Shown piece by piece: positions 31,455-39,595 of a DNA stretch of 64,000 bases. The number at the start of each line of letters is the position of its first letter. The first letter of the stretch is position 1. This DNA comes from Corynebacterium crudilactis (GTDB taxonomy: Bacteria > Actinomycetota > Actinomycetes > Mycobacteriales > Mycobacteriaceae). The translations under genes and the position numbers were made by a program. The stretch covers positions 80,641 through 144,640 of the forward strand of contig NZ_CP015623.1 in NCBI RefSeq assembly GCF_001643015.1, in the 5' to 3' direction. The notes beneath the pieces were generated by a model. The model was given only the letters and a program-made list of their open reading frames with translations, made no database searches and had not been told where the DNA came from.

Positions 31455-34316
31455 ATGACCTCGTTTACGTCCCAGCGTTTAGATCGCTCCGAAATACGCC
31501 ACAACCTTGATCAATTCAAACATCACTGGCGCTCCCGCCTCAATAGTTGGAAAGCTGCAGACGAAGGAGCCATCGAAAAGAAGTACGCCCAATCATTCTG
31601 GGCTGACTTTTTAGACTGCTTCGGGATCAGCGCCGCCCGAATGGATCTGTTTGAACAAGACGCCAAACGTGGATCCACGGGAAACACCGGCTACATCGAC
31701 TTGTTTTGGCCTGGTGTGGTCATCGGTGAGGCGAAAAAACCAGGTGTTGATCTACAAATCGCCGTAGATCAGGCCAGGGATTACCTGCAGGGTGGCAGCG
31801 TATCCGATGTTGAACAGCCCCGATACATTCTTGCCAGCGATTTTGAGCACTTCCGGCTGCTTCGCCTAGGCGACCCGGAGCAACGCTTCGACGTGCTATT
31901 TCCACTGGCAGAGGTGACAGATCACCTCGACCAGTTGAGGTTTTTGGCTGGCCATGACGATTCCATGACTCGAAGGGAGGAAGAAATTGCCTCCCTGAAA
32001 GCGTCGAAAATTATGGCTGCGCTGTTTACCGCGATGGCGGGTGATGTTGACGAAGAAGTGTCCGACGCCGCGCCCACCAATCCGGAGGACGAAGACGAGG
32101 ACGTGCAACGCACCTCAATTTTCCTCACACGCTTGCTGTTTCTCCTATTTGGAGATGATGCAGGCCTCTGGGAAAGTGACACTTTTTATCGTTTTGTGCT
32201 GGAAAACACCACCAGTGAAAACCTGGGAAGCCAACTCGACGCACTCTTCGACGTACTCAACACACCAGAACACCGACGTAGGCGAGTACCTGAATCCATG
32301 GCCTCATTCCCCTACGTCAACGGCGCACTGTTCGACCGTGCGGGGGAAATGCGAACCACCACATTTTTCAGCCCAGACATGCGAAACGCCCTGCTAGATG
32401 CCTGCAGATTCCGGTGGACAGACATTTCCCCAGCAATTTTTGGAAGCCTTTTCCAACTGGTGAAATCCAAGGAGGCACGTCGCAACGACGGCGAACACTA
32501 CACCTCTGAGAAAAACATCCTCAAAACCATCGAACCACTGTTTCTTGACGAACTACGTGAACAAGCCACTAAACTAATCGCCAGGACAACAGGAACCACA
32601 AAGAAGCAGCTAGAAGACCTCCGCGCATTCCGCGATAGTCTAGCCACCAACCTTTACATTGACGGAGCTTGCGGTAGCGGAAACTTCCTTATCGTCGCCT
32701 ACCGCGAACTCCGAAAAATCGAGACAGCAATCATTGTTGCTATCCGTGAACGTGAGGGAAGTGCCAGCATGGCCCTGGATATTACGTGGGAGCAAAAGCT
32801 CAGTATCGGCCAGTTTCACGGCATTGAAATCAACTGGTGGCCAGCAAAAATCGCTGAAACAGCAATGTTTCTCGTAGACCACCAAGCCAACCGCGAACTC
32901 GCAGACCAGGTGGGTCTAGCCCCCGAACGTCTCCCCATCGCCATCACCGCGCACATCCACCACGGCAACGCCCTACAGATGGACTGGCCAACACTATTTC
33001 CCAAAGTCAACGGACAGACCTACGTGTTTGGAAACCCACCGTTCCTCGGCCAGTACACCAAAACCTCTGAACAAACAGCGGATATGAAACGTGTATGGGG
33101 TGAAGACTACGACGGGTACTTGGATTATGTCACTGGGTGGCACGCCCAAGCTATGACTTTGCTTTCCCAGCGACAGGGCGAGTTTGCCTATGTTACGACG
33201 AATTCTATTGCTCAAGGCCAGCCAGTTCCTGCGTTGTTTGGCCCGCTGATCAGGGAGGGGTGGAGGATTAAGTTTGCTCACCGGACGTTTTCTTGGGATT
33301 CCGAAGCGCCAGGAAAAGCGGCTGTGCACTGTGTCATCGTTGGATTTACCCGTGATCGTGGTGTGAAACAACGCCTCTGGGATTACCCCAAGGTAAACGG
33401 AGACCCCGTGGAACTGCCTGTCGATAGGGGCATTAATTCTTATCTCATTGATGGGTTAAATCTTCTGGTTTCTAAACGCTCCACAGTGCTGTCCCCCCAA
33501 CTTGGCAAGGTCACTAAAGGATCTCAACCAACTGATGGTGGGCATTTAATTGTTGAACCAGCGGACTATGAAGAAGTTACTACTGACCCTGTGGCAGCAA
33601 AATATGTACGCCCCTTCCGTGGAGCACGAGAATTCCTTCACAACACAGATCGCTGGTGCCTATGGCTAGAAGACCTTGATCCAGCCGATTTGGGACGATC
33701 ATCGTTACTGAAAAAGCGAGTCGAGGCTGTCCGTGAAATGAGGTTGCAAAGCAAAAAGAAAGCCACCCAGGAACAAGCTTCTACCCCGCACTTATTCTCA
33801 GAGCGACGCCAGCCCGAAGTTCCTTACTTGTGTATCCCTAGTGTGGTGAGTGAATCACGCAGATACTTCATTGCAGCACGGTATGAAGCAGACACCATCA
33901 GTTCAAACCTGGTGTTTAACACGCCAGATGAAGACGGTCTCCAGTTCGCGTTAATTTCCTCGTCGATGTTTATCACTTGGCAACGCACTGTCGGCGGTCG
34001 CATGAAGTCAGACCTTCGTTTTGCCAACACGCTCACCTGGAATACCTTCCCTGTTCCAGCATTGGACGAGAAAGAAAAACAGCGAATCATCAATGCTGGC
34101 GCGAAAGTTCTTGCAGCGCGTGAACTGTATCCTGATCGCTCGTTGGCTGAGCATTACAATCCTCTGGCTATGTCGCCGGATCTGATTAAAGCGCATGATG
34201 TGTTGGATCGTGAGGTGGATAAGGCGTTTGGGGCACCGCGTAAATTAACGACCGAACGCCAGCGCCAGGAGCTGTTGTTCGCCAATTATGTGCGGTTAAC
34301 AGGTGGAACCGTCTAG
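31455..34316 (+). CDS. MmeI-like type IIL/IIG restriction-modification enzyme
   Basis: 953 residues in one chain. The N-terminal nuclease motif D82-X9-E92-A-K94 (GYIDLFWPGVVIGEAKK) has exactly the D-X9-ExK spacing known for MmeI. Methyltransferase motif I is DGACGSGNF (403-411) and motif IV is NPPF (about 525-528). The rest should hold the target-recognition domain, so cutting and adenine methylation are in one protein with one specificity. No separate methylase or specificity subunit is adjacent. The ATG follows a TAAACT -10-like box by 6 bases, suggesting a leaderless mRNA. It may protect or stabilise the plasmid. Confidence 0.8.
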   Translation: MTSFTSQRLDRSEIRHNLDQFKHHWRSRLNSWKAADEGAIEKKYAQSFWADFLDCFGISAARMDLFEQDAKRGSTGNTGYIDLFWPGVVIGEAKKPGVDLQIAVDQARDYLQGGSVSDVEQPRYILASDFEHFRLLRLGDPEQRFDVLFPLAEVTDHLDQLRFLAGHDDSMTRREEEIASLKASKIMAALFTAMAGDVDEEVSDAAPTNPEDEDEDVQRTSIFLTRLLFLLFGDDAGLWESDTFYRFVLENTTSENLGSQLDALFDVLNTPEHRRRRVPESMASFPYVNGALFDRAGEMRTTTFFSPDMRNALLDACRFRWTDISPAIFGSLFQLVKSKEARRNDGEHYTSEKNILKTIEPLFLDELREQATKLIARTTGTTKKQLEDLRAFRDSLATNLYIDGACGSGNFLIVAYRELRKIETAIIVAIREREGSASMALDITWEQKLSIGQFHGIEINWWPAKIAETAMFLVDHQANRELADQVGLAPERLPIAITAHIHHGNALQMDWPTLFPKVNGQTYVFGNPPFLGQYTKTSEQTADMKRVWGEDYDGYLDYVTGWHAQAMTLLSQRQGEFAYVTTNSIAQGQPVPALFGPLIREGWRIKFAHRTFSWDSEAPGKAAVHCVIVGFTRDRGVKQRLWDYPKVNGDPVELPVDRGINSYLIDGLNLLVSKRSTVLSPQLGKVTKGSQPTDGGHLIVEPADYEEVTTDPVAAKYVRPFRGAREFLHNTDRWCLWLEDLDPADLGRSSLLKKRVEAVREMRLQSKKKATQEQASTPHLFSERRQPEVPYLCIPSVVSESRRYFIAARYEADTISSNLVFNTPDEDGLQFALISSSMFITWQRTVGGRMKSDLRFANTLTWNTFPVPALDEKEKQRIINAGAKVLAARELYPDRSLAEHYNPLAMSPDLIKAHDVLDREVDKAFGAPRKLTTERQRQELLFANYVRLTGGTV

Positions 34317-34345
34317 GGGGCTTTATATGTGGGAGACTCGGGGTT

Positions 34346-34582
34346 ATGAAACCGATTGAAGATTTTCTCGTAGCTCACAAAGTTCGTCTTTTTGATCCTG
34401 CAAGCGCTGGTTTAAGCGGTGGTGAAGATGCTCAGGCGCACATCGTGGAGACCCTCGTGGCGTACTGGGATCGGTTAGATGGCAGCCAGCAACGTGGCAT
34501 TGTTGATGCGTTGTCGGCGTCAACTAGGCAAACCGAAGATGCAGAAGCGTGGGCACGTAGTCGCATGGCCCCACCTGCTTAA
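34346..34582 (+). CDS. Small protein downstream of the RM gene, 78 aa
   Basis: 78 residues, soluble, helical (MKPIEDFLVAHKVRLFD start). It begins 29 bp after the restriction-modification stop and ends before a strong bidirectional terminator, so it is probably co-transcribed. No motif recognised. It might modulate the upstream enzyme, but nothing in the sequence proves this. Confidence 0.5.
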   Translation: MKPIEDFLVAHKVRLFDPASAGLSGGEDAQAHIVETLVAYWDRLDGSQQRGIVDALSASTRQTEDAEAWARSRMAPPA

Positions 34583-34592
34583 AGCTGGTGTG

Positions 34593-34631
34593 ATGCCCTC
34601 CCCTTGTGCTTGTGCGCTCGGGGGAGGGCAT
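34593..34631. terminator. Bidirectional terminator
   Basis: Arms ATGCCCTCCCC/GGGGAGGGCAT followed by T-rich sequence, between convergent genes 34346-34582 and 34637-35014. Confidence 0.75.
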
Positions 34632-34636
34632 TTGTT

Positions 34637-35014
34637 TTAGCTGTTGCTGCTTCGTAGCGCTTCTCGCACGCGCTCACGCCATGCTAGGGCTTGTGCGTTG
34701 GTGGTTGGGGATAGTTCGTTGAGGACTGCTTGGCTGGCGTCCACGTATTCGTGTGGGTCTGATTCTTCCACCAGTGTTTTGGTGTAGAGCTTTCCGTCTC
34801 GCACGAGGCCTAGAACGATGGAGGCGGTGACGCCGTATCGACCGCAGATAGCGTAGTAGCCGACCATGTTGTAGTCGAAGGGGGTTTCGGCGGGGATGTC
34901 CACGATGTTGTGGGCGTCGATCATGGTGTAGCCGTAGATGGCTTTGACGTGGTTGTGGAGGATGTCGTGGTTTCTGAGTAGTGGTGCCTTGGGGTTGATG
35001 ATCAGGGTTCCCAT
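34637..35014 (-). CDS. Hypothetical protein, 125 aa
   Basis: 125 residues from the ATG at 35014 (MGTLIINPKAPLLRNHDI). GGAAGGA lies 8 bases upstream, which decides against a much longer open frame reaching 35899. Soluble. The central region MVGYYAICGRYGVTASIVLG is suggestive of a small alpha+beta domain. Family not recognised. Confidence 0.6.
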   Translation of the reverse strand: MGTLIINPKAPLLRNHDILHNHVKAIYGYTMIDAHNIVDIPAETPFDYNMVGYYAICGRYGVTASIVLGLVRDGKLYTKTLVEESDPHEYVDASQAVLNELSPTTNAQALAWRERVREALRSSNS

Positions 35015-35097
35015 GGGTGGTTCCTTCCAGTGGTTCGGATTGAGTGTTTGTAGTGTGTCAATCCGTCGTGGGAGGGTGCCCGAGGGTGGGAGGTGGG

Positions 35098-35292
35098 TTA
35101 GGTGGGTGGCTGTAGGAGTGTTTGGCCTGGTGTTGCGTGGATGACTGCCCAGCAGGTGGTGCATGTCCAGGTTCTGTGGCCGATGGTTGTGGAGGAGTCC
35201 CAGCCGGGGAGGTAGGTTCCTGGCTGGTTCCAGGGGTGGTTGTTTGGACAGTGTGTGGGGTGTTGTTCTGTCCAAGTGTTGATTGTGCTCAT
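35098..35292 (-). CDS. Small Cys/His protein, zinc-ribbon-like
   Basis: 64 residues with HCPNNHPWNQPG (knuckle 1) and a CTTC pair (knuckle 2) about 30 residues apart, the layout of a small zinc ribbon. A weak ribosome site makes the start uncertain (an in-frame TTG at 35301 is possible). It follows the terminator at 35318-35351, so it needs its own promoter. Composition is similar in style to 1247-1444, but the sequences do not match. Confidence 0.45.
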   Translation of the reverse strand: MSTINTWTEQHPTHCPNNHPWNQPGTYLPGWDSSTTIGHRTWTCTTCWAVIHATPGQTLLQPPT

Positions 35293-35317
35293 GTTTTTCA
35301 AGGGTAGTGGGCATGAG

Positions 35318-35351
35318 AAAACCCCACACCCGAGCAGTAGGTGTGGGGTTT
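35318..35351 (-). terminator. Terminator after the porin-like genes
   Basis: Perfect stem AAACCCCACACC/GGTGTGGGGTTT followed by TTT on the minus strand, 10 bp past the stop of 35362-35475. Confidence 0.75.
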
Positions 35352-35361
35352 GGGGTCTGTC

Positions 35362-35475
35362 TTAGGAAGACAGTGCGTGGAAGATCTTTTCTGTCAGTCC
35401 GCCGAGGAGTCCGAAAGTGGAGCCGATGATTGGGAGCTGTTCGTAGAAGCCGAAGAATACGTCGATGAAGTGCAT
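35362..35475 (-). CDS. 37-aa acidic amphipathic peptide, PorA/PorH-like
   Basis: MHFIDVFFGFYEQLPIIGST begins a 37-residue peptide with no signal sequence and net negative charge. It is strongly amphipathic and ends in ALSS. GAAAG lies about 8 bases upstream. Corynebacterial channel peptides PorA and PorH are also short (45-57 residues in C. glutamicum), acidic, lack signal peptides, are encoded in tandem and are O-mycoloylated on Ser. The tandem gene at 35491-35589, the terminator, and a mycoloyltransferase gene 0.5 kb away support this comparison. I cannot show sequence homology; a bacteriocin is less likely given the negative charge. Confidence 0.5.
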   Translation of the reverse strand: MHFIDVFFGFYEQLPIIGSTFGLLGGLTEKIFHALSS

Positions 35476-35490
35476 GTGTGCAGTCTTTCT

Positions 35491-35589
35491 TTAGGAGCTG
35501 ATGATGGAGGAGATTGGGGCGAGGTCTGGGAGGGCTTCCGCGATGAATGGGAGGGAGCCGAAGAGCCAGATGGCGTAAGCGATGATCAT
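35491..35589 (-). CDS. 32-aa acidic hydrophobic peptide, PorA/PorH-like
   Basis: MIIAYAIWLFGSLPFIAEAL begins this 32-residue peptide, net -2, ending in ISSIISS. AAGAAAGGGA lies 6 bases before the ATG. It ends 15 bp before the start of its sister gene and both share the terminator at 35318-35351. Two tiny acidic, Ser-ended, leaderless-secreted peptides in tandem are the hallmark of corynebacterial two-peptide porins, but short length prevents firm assignment. Confidence 0.5.
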   Translation of the reverse strand: MIIAYAIWLFGSLPFIAEALPDLAPISSIISS

Positions 35590-36010
35590 TGTGATCCCTT
35601 TCTTGGTTGGGGTCTACAGGGTGCCTGTACCGGTAACTTTTGGGGAGTTTGGCGGCTGGCGGTGATGTAGGTGTTGCCCAACGCGTTTGTGTTGACGGAT
35701 ATGCAGTTTCAGTGTGTTTTTCTGTTGCTGCATGTTTGCAAGCGATTTTCATGGTAACTAATAAATTGCCTCTACCATAGCGTTTGCCCAAAAATGCCCC
35801 TATTGGGGGGTACCCACTATTGACTTTTGAAACAATTGGGAAACGCCAACTAGCAGGGCGGGTTTTTAACTGTTTTTCAACAACCAGCCAAAAACTCAAT
35901 CCCTGCCTAAAACACTTTTTTCAAAGCGCGCACAACACTAACCCACGGGTGTTCACAAACTGTCGATTAACGACAATGCCAGCACCCACCCGGTACGAAA
36001 AGGTGGGTTT
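35590..36010. other. Long AT-rich leader and intergenic region
   Basis: No gene. It holds the likely leftward promoter box at 35935-35956 and AT-rich stretches around 35740-35780 that could carry a nearer promoter for the porin-like pair. If the box is used, the 5' leader is about 340 nt and could be regulatory. Confidence 0.45.
35935..35956 (-). promoter_or_regulatory. Shared promoter box (GTGAACAC-N8-TAGTGT)
   Basis: Same layout as the transfer boxes, pointing at the porin-like genes 350 bp away. It overlaps no gene. Confidence 0.55.
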
Positions 36011-37105
36011 TTATTGGTTGAATGCGCGTTCAAATGTTGGCCAGGAGTCGCGTAGGTCTTGTTGCCACCAGGCCCATGAGTGGGTTCCGACAGGCCGGAG
36101 GTTCCAGTCCACGGGGATTTGTAGGGTGTCCATGTGGGTTTTGAGGTTGTGGGTGCAGGCGTTGGTGGCTGCTTCAATGGCGGCTCCGCCGAGGTGGATG
36201 TCGGCCATTTCTGTGGCGAGTTGTTCGGGGGTCATGTTGCGAAAACGTTGGTTGGTGGGCATGTCGAGGTCGCCTGGGATGCCGGTGCCGTTAGAGATGT
36301 AGAGTTCTGTGCCTTTGAGGTTTTCGGCGTTGATGTAGGCGTCGTTTTCGCGGTTGCGTTCGCTGCCTCGTGATCCCCAGATCAGGGTGGTGTCTATGTT
36401 GAGTCCGCCGTTGAGGAGTGTGAGGTTGGCTGCCATGTTTCCTGCGGGGTCTGAGGTTTGGGCGCATCCGGAGTAGGAGGCTGCAGCGTCGTAGAATCCT
36501 GGGTGGCGTGAGGGGAAGAGTAGGGAGGCTGTGGCGGACATGGACATGCCTGCAATGGCGCGTTGGCCGTTGGTGTTGAGGTAGTTTTCGATGGGTTGGG
36601 GGAGTTCTTTGGTGAGAAAGGTTTCCCAGAGTTGTTTTCCGCCGAGTTCGGAGGGTTCTTCTATCCAGTCCACGTAGTAGGAGTATTTGCCTTCCATGGG
36701 GATGACGACGTTGATGTTTTTGTCGCGGTAGAAGTCGATTACGTCGGTTTGCATGACCCAGTTGCCTTCGTTTTCGCCTCCGTCTCCGCCGTTGAGGAGG
36801 TAGATGATGGGGCGTGGGCCTGTGGTGTTGTCTGCGTGGATGACGACGAGGGGGATGGATCGTGCCATGGAGGGGGAGTATGCCCAGATTTCTTCGACGT
36901 TTTTGCCGGCTATCTGGGCTGTTTGAATGGTGTCGCGCCAGACTGGTGGTTGGGTGTCGGTGTTGTGGGGGTTTGCTTCGAGGGTTGCTACAGGTGTGGT
37001 GCCGCGAATGTCGTCTGGGGTGAGTTCGGCGGTGTTAGCAGTTGGGGTGAGGGTGGTGAGTGCGAGGGTGGTGGCTAGGACTGCAGGCAGGAGGCGTGTT
37101 TTCAT
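36011..37105 (-). CDS. Secreted mycoloyltransferase (antigen 85/Cmt family)
   Basis: 364 residues. Signal peptide (residues 1-26, cut near NTA-ELT). The alpha/beta-hydrolase core has the nucleophile elbow AGMSMS with Ser188 (mycolyl esterases use G-x-S-x-S/A), an acidic residue around ERNREND (249-255), and His342 in GTHSWAWW. The SHAWxxW-type end is typical of antigen 85 and corynebacterial Cmt proteins. These enzymes transfer mycolic acids to trehalose, arabinogalactan or small porins. Box 37113-37134 places a -10 (TAACGT) seven bases before the ATG, giving a leaderless transcript. It probably acts on the envelope, and possibly on the two porin-like peptides next to it. Confidence 0.85.
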   Translation of the reverse strand: MKTRLLPAVLATTLALTTLTPTANTAELTPDDIRGTTPVATLEANPHNTDTQPPVWRDTIQTAQIAGKNVEEIWAYSPSMARSIPLVVIHADNTTGPRPIIYLLNGGDGGENEGNWVMQTDVIDFYRDKNINVVIPMEGKYSYYVDWIEEPSELGGKQLWETFLTKELPQPIENYLNTNGQRAIAGMSMSATASLLFPSRHPGFYDAAASYSGCAQTSDPAGNMAANLTLLNGGLNIDTTLIWGSRGSERNRENDAYINAENLKGTELYISNGTGIPGDLDMPTNQRFRNMTPEQLATEMADIHLGGAAIEAATNACTHNLKTHMDTLQIPVDWNLRPVGTHSWAWWQQDLRDSWPTFERAFNQ

Positions 37106-37112
37106 GAAAAAC

Positions 37113-37134
37113 ACGTTAAAGGTGGGGTGTTCAC
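37113..37134 (-). promoter_or_regulatory. Shared promoter box (GTGAACAC-N8-TAACGT)
   Basis: Drives the mycoloyltransferase. It lies only 35 bp from the left end of the resistance island, which left it intact. Confidence 0.6.
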
Positions 37135-37202
37135 TGATGCCCGGAGAGAAAACCCACCTTTGGGTAGTTGGGGTCGTTTGCGGGAGGGGGCGGAATCCTA
37201 CG

Positions 37203-38704
37203 CTAAGGCTTTGGCCAGCGATATTCTCCGGTGAGATTGATGTGTTCCCATCCGAGCGGCGAAACATGGGCCAAGAGATCGGGCGATAGCAGCTTTCCAT
37301 CGCGTTTCTGGTTTGCAACGACCTCGCCGAGCTTCATGGTGTTCCAGAAGATGATGATGGCGGCGAGCAGATTCATGCCGGCGATGCGGTAATGCTGGCC
37401 TTCGGCGGAACGGTCGCGGATTTCACCGCGGCGGTGGAAGCTGATTGCCCGCTTCAGCGCATGATGAGCTTCGCCTTTGTTGAGCCCGATCTGGGCACGC
37501 CGTTGGAGTTCGGCATCCAGAATCCAGTCGATCATGAACAGGGTGCGCTCGACGCGACCGACTTCCCGCAGGGCTGTCGCGAGCTCGTTCTGCCGCGGAT
37601 AGGAGGCGAGTTTCCGCAGAATCTGGCTTGGCGCGACGGTCCCGGCAGCAATGGTGGCGGCGATGCGCAGGATGTCGGGCCAATTGCGCTCGATCATGGC
37701 TTGGTTGACCTTTCCGCCGATCAACGCTCGCAGGTGCGCCGGGGCGGCCGACGGATTGAACGCGTAGAGCCGTTTGGATGGCAGGTCGCGGATGCGCGGA
37801 GCGAACCGGTAGCCGAGAATGGCACATGCGGCAAAGACGTGATCGGTGAAGCCGCCCGTGTCGGTGAACTGCTCGCGGATATGGCGTCCAGCATCGTTCA
37901 TCAGCAGGCCATCGAGGATGTAAGGCGCTTCGCTTGCCGTTGCAGGAATCACCTGGGTTGCGAACGGCGCATATTGGTCGGAGACGTGGCTATAGGCTTT
38001 CAGGCCCGGGGTATTGCCATATTTCGCGTTGACCAGGTTCATGGCCTCACCTTGCTCTGTAGCGACGAAGAACTGTCCGTCGCTCGAAGCCGACGTGCCC
38101 ATGCCCCAGAACCGGGCCATGGGTAACGCTGCCTGTGCCTCGACCACCATGGCCAGCGCCCGGTCATAGGCTTCGCCCTCGACATGCCACCGTCCAATGC
38201 GGATCAATTCCCAGAAGGTGTGGGTGTTTGTCGCATCCGCCATTTTGCGCAAGCCGAGGTTGATCCCTTCCGCCAAGATAACGTTCATTAGCCCGATCCG
38301 GTCAGCGCAGGGTGCTCCTGTGCGCAGATGGGTGAACGCTTCGGTGAAGCCGGTCGCCGCATCCACCTCCAGCAGGAGATCGGTGATGCGCGTGGGCGGG
38401 ATCTGCTTGTAGAGATCGAGCACCAGATCTTCGGCGCCTGTCGGCGCGGCGGCTTCGAGTTTCTCGATATGCAGAACGCCGTTTTCAATCGACCCGCCCG
38501 GGATCGTGCCTGCGCGAGCGGCACGGCCAAGCTCGCGCAACCGCATGTCGAGGCGAGCTTGCCGGTCTGCCAGCCATTCCTCCGGCCGCAATGGCACAGC
38601 GAGACGACCGCCTTCCGCGATGGATTGTGCCGGAACGAGTGCGTGTTTCAGATCGCCATAGCGCCGGGACCTAGTAAGCCAGACATCTCCGGAGCGGAAC
38701 GCAT
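37203..38704 (-). pseudogene. tnpA: tnpA, 3' part (Tn5393, copy 1)
   Basis: About 500 C-terminal codons, matching base for base as far as I compared with 57328-58829 of the intact tnpA. Identity stops at 38704, where the IS6-family element begins. The N-terminal DNA-binding region is lost, so no active transposase is expected. Confidence 0.85.
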
Positions 38705-39595
38705 GGCCTTGTCGCAAATTCTTCAGGTTAACTCGATGTTGACCATGGGGAGAGAAGTTGCCGCTCCTGATATTGCGGAGCGAGCCGATGATTTTGAATA
38801 CCATTGCCGAAAAGCTGAAGCGCCAGTCGAAGGATGATTTCAAGGGCAGGCATTTCGAGGCCTGGCTGATTGTACAGGCGGTTGCCTGGTACTTGCGCTA
38901 CCCGCTCAGCTATCGTGACTTGGAAGAGATGTTTCGCGAGCGGGGCTTCGAGGTCGATCATAGCACGATCAACCGCTGGGTATTGGCTTATGCACCTGTC
39001 ATCGAGAAACGGCTGCGGCAGTTTCGTCGACCCCATTGCGGCTCGGTCCGGATTGATGAGACCTATGTCAAGATCCGCGGCAAATGGCGCTATCTGTACC
39101 GAGCCATCGATAAGCATGGCAATCCGGTGGATTTCCTGCTGACCGCTAAGCGCGATCTCGACGCTGCCAAGCGGTTCTTCCGAAAGATGCTTAAAGATGA
39201 ACCCTTGTTGTCGCCGAACAGGATTGGGACGGACGGGGCCAACACCTTCCCGTCAACGATCAAAACGTCGGTTGATGATGGGCTTCTCCATCCCGATCCC
39301 GTGCATTATGTGACCAAACATCTCCAGCAGGGGATTGAGAGCGACCATTTCCGGGTGAAGAAGAACATGCCGAAGATCGGCGGTTTCCAATCCTTTAACA
39401 CGGCGCGGCGAACCATCGCGGGTTTCGAGGCGATGCTGTGGCTGCGGAAGGGCTTTGGCTTTTCAGGCGGCTGGACCGTCAATGACCAGAATGATTTGCT
39501 TGCGCGCCTCTTCGGACTGCAAAAGGTTAACAAAGCATGAAAATACCGGCCTTGGCTGGGTGATAGCTGCCTCCAAAAGTGTTTGCGACACGCCC
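38705..39595 (+). mobile_element. IS6-family element with atypical ends
   Basis: About 890 bp with imperfect terminal repeats GGCCTTGTCGCAAA (left) and, inverted, GGGCGTGTCGCAAA (right). These are related to, but not the same as, the GGCACTGTTGCAAA ends of IS26. No 8-bp duplication flanks it. One side is tnpA and the other an aac(3) fragment, so flanking DNA has been deleted. I do not give a name. Confidence 0.65.
38788..39540 (+). CDS. IS6-family transposase (not IS26)
   Basis: 250 residues from MILNTIAEKLKRQSKDDFKG. The DDE triad is readable: IDETYVK, GTDGAN and ESDHFRVKK, in the layout of IS6-family enzymes. The start ATG at 38788 is preferred over an upstream in-frame codon at 38758. It differs strongly from both other IS6-family transposases in the window. 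A 21-bp fragment of this gene recurs at 42022-42042. Confidence 0.8.
   Translation: MILNTIAEKLKRQSKDDFKGRHFEAWLIVQAVAWYLRYPLSYRDLEEMFRERGFEVDHSTINRWVLAYAPVIEKRLRQFRRPHCGSVRIDETYVKIRGKWRYLYRAIDKHGNPVDFLLTAKRDLDAAKRFFRKMLKDEPLLSPNRIGTDGANTFPSTIKTSVDDGLLHPDPVHYVTKHLQQGIESDHFRVKKNMPKIGGFQSFNTARRTIAGFEAMLWLRKGFGFSGGWTVNDQNDLLARLFGLQKVNKA

Noticed and set aside
35362..35589. Two-peptide leaderless bacteriocin
   Set aside because: Both peptides are net acidic, and no immunity or export gene is adjacent. The mycoloyltransferase context favours porin-like peptides.
34637..35899. 420-codon minus-strand frame
   Set aside because: Only the last 125 codons have a ribosome site and protein-like composition. 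The upstream part is out of frame with three better small genes and a terminator.
9117..37134. ECF sigma-factor promoters as the explanation of the shared boxes
   Set aside because: GTGAAC resembles a GGAAC-type -35, but the gap to the -10 is only 10 bp instead of about 16, and the -10 is of the TAnnnT type.
37203..38843. Intact 546-codon transposase gene in copy 1
   Set aside because: Identity with the full 961-codon tnpA stops at 38704; the remaining codons are IS6-family sequence read in antisense.
38788..39540. Naming this element IS6100
   Set aside because: The transposase I recall for IS6100 differs in sequence (different N-terminus and C-terminal end), and the terminal repeats do not match GGCTCTGTTGCAAA.
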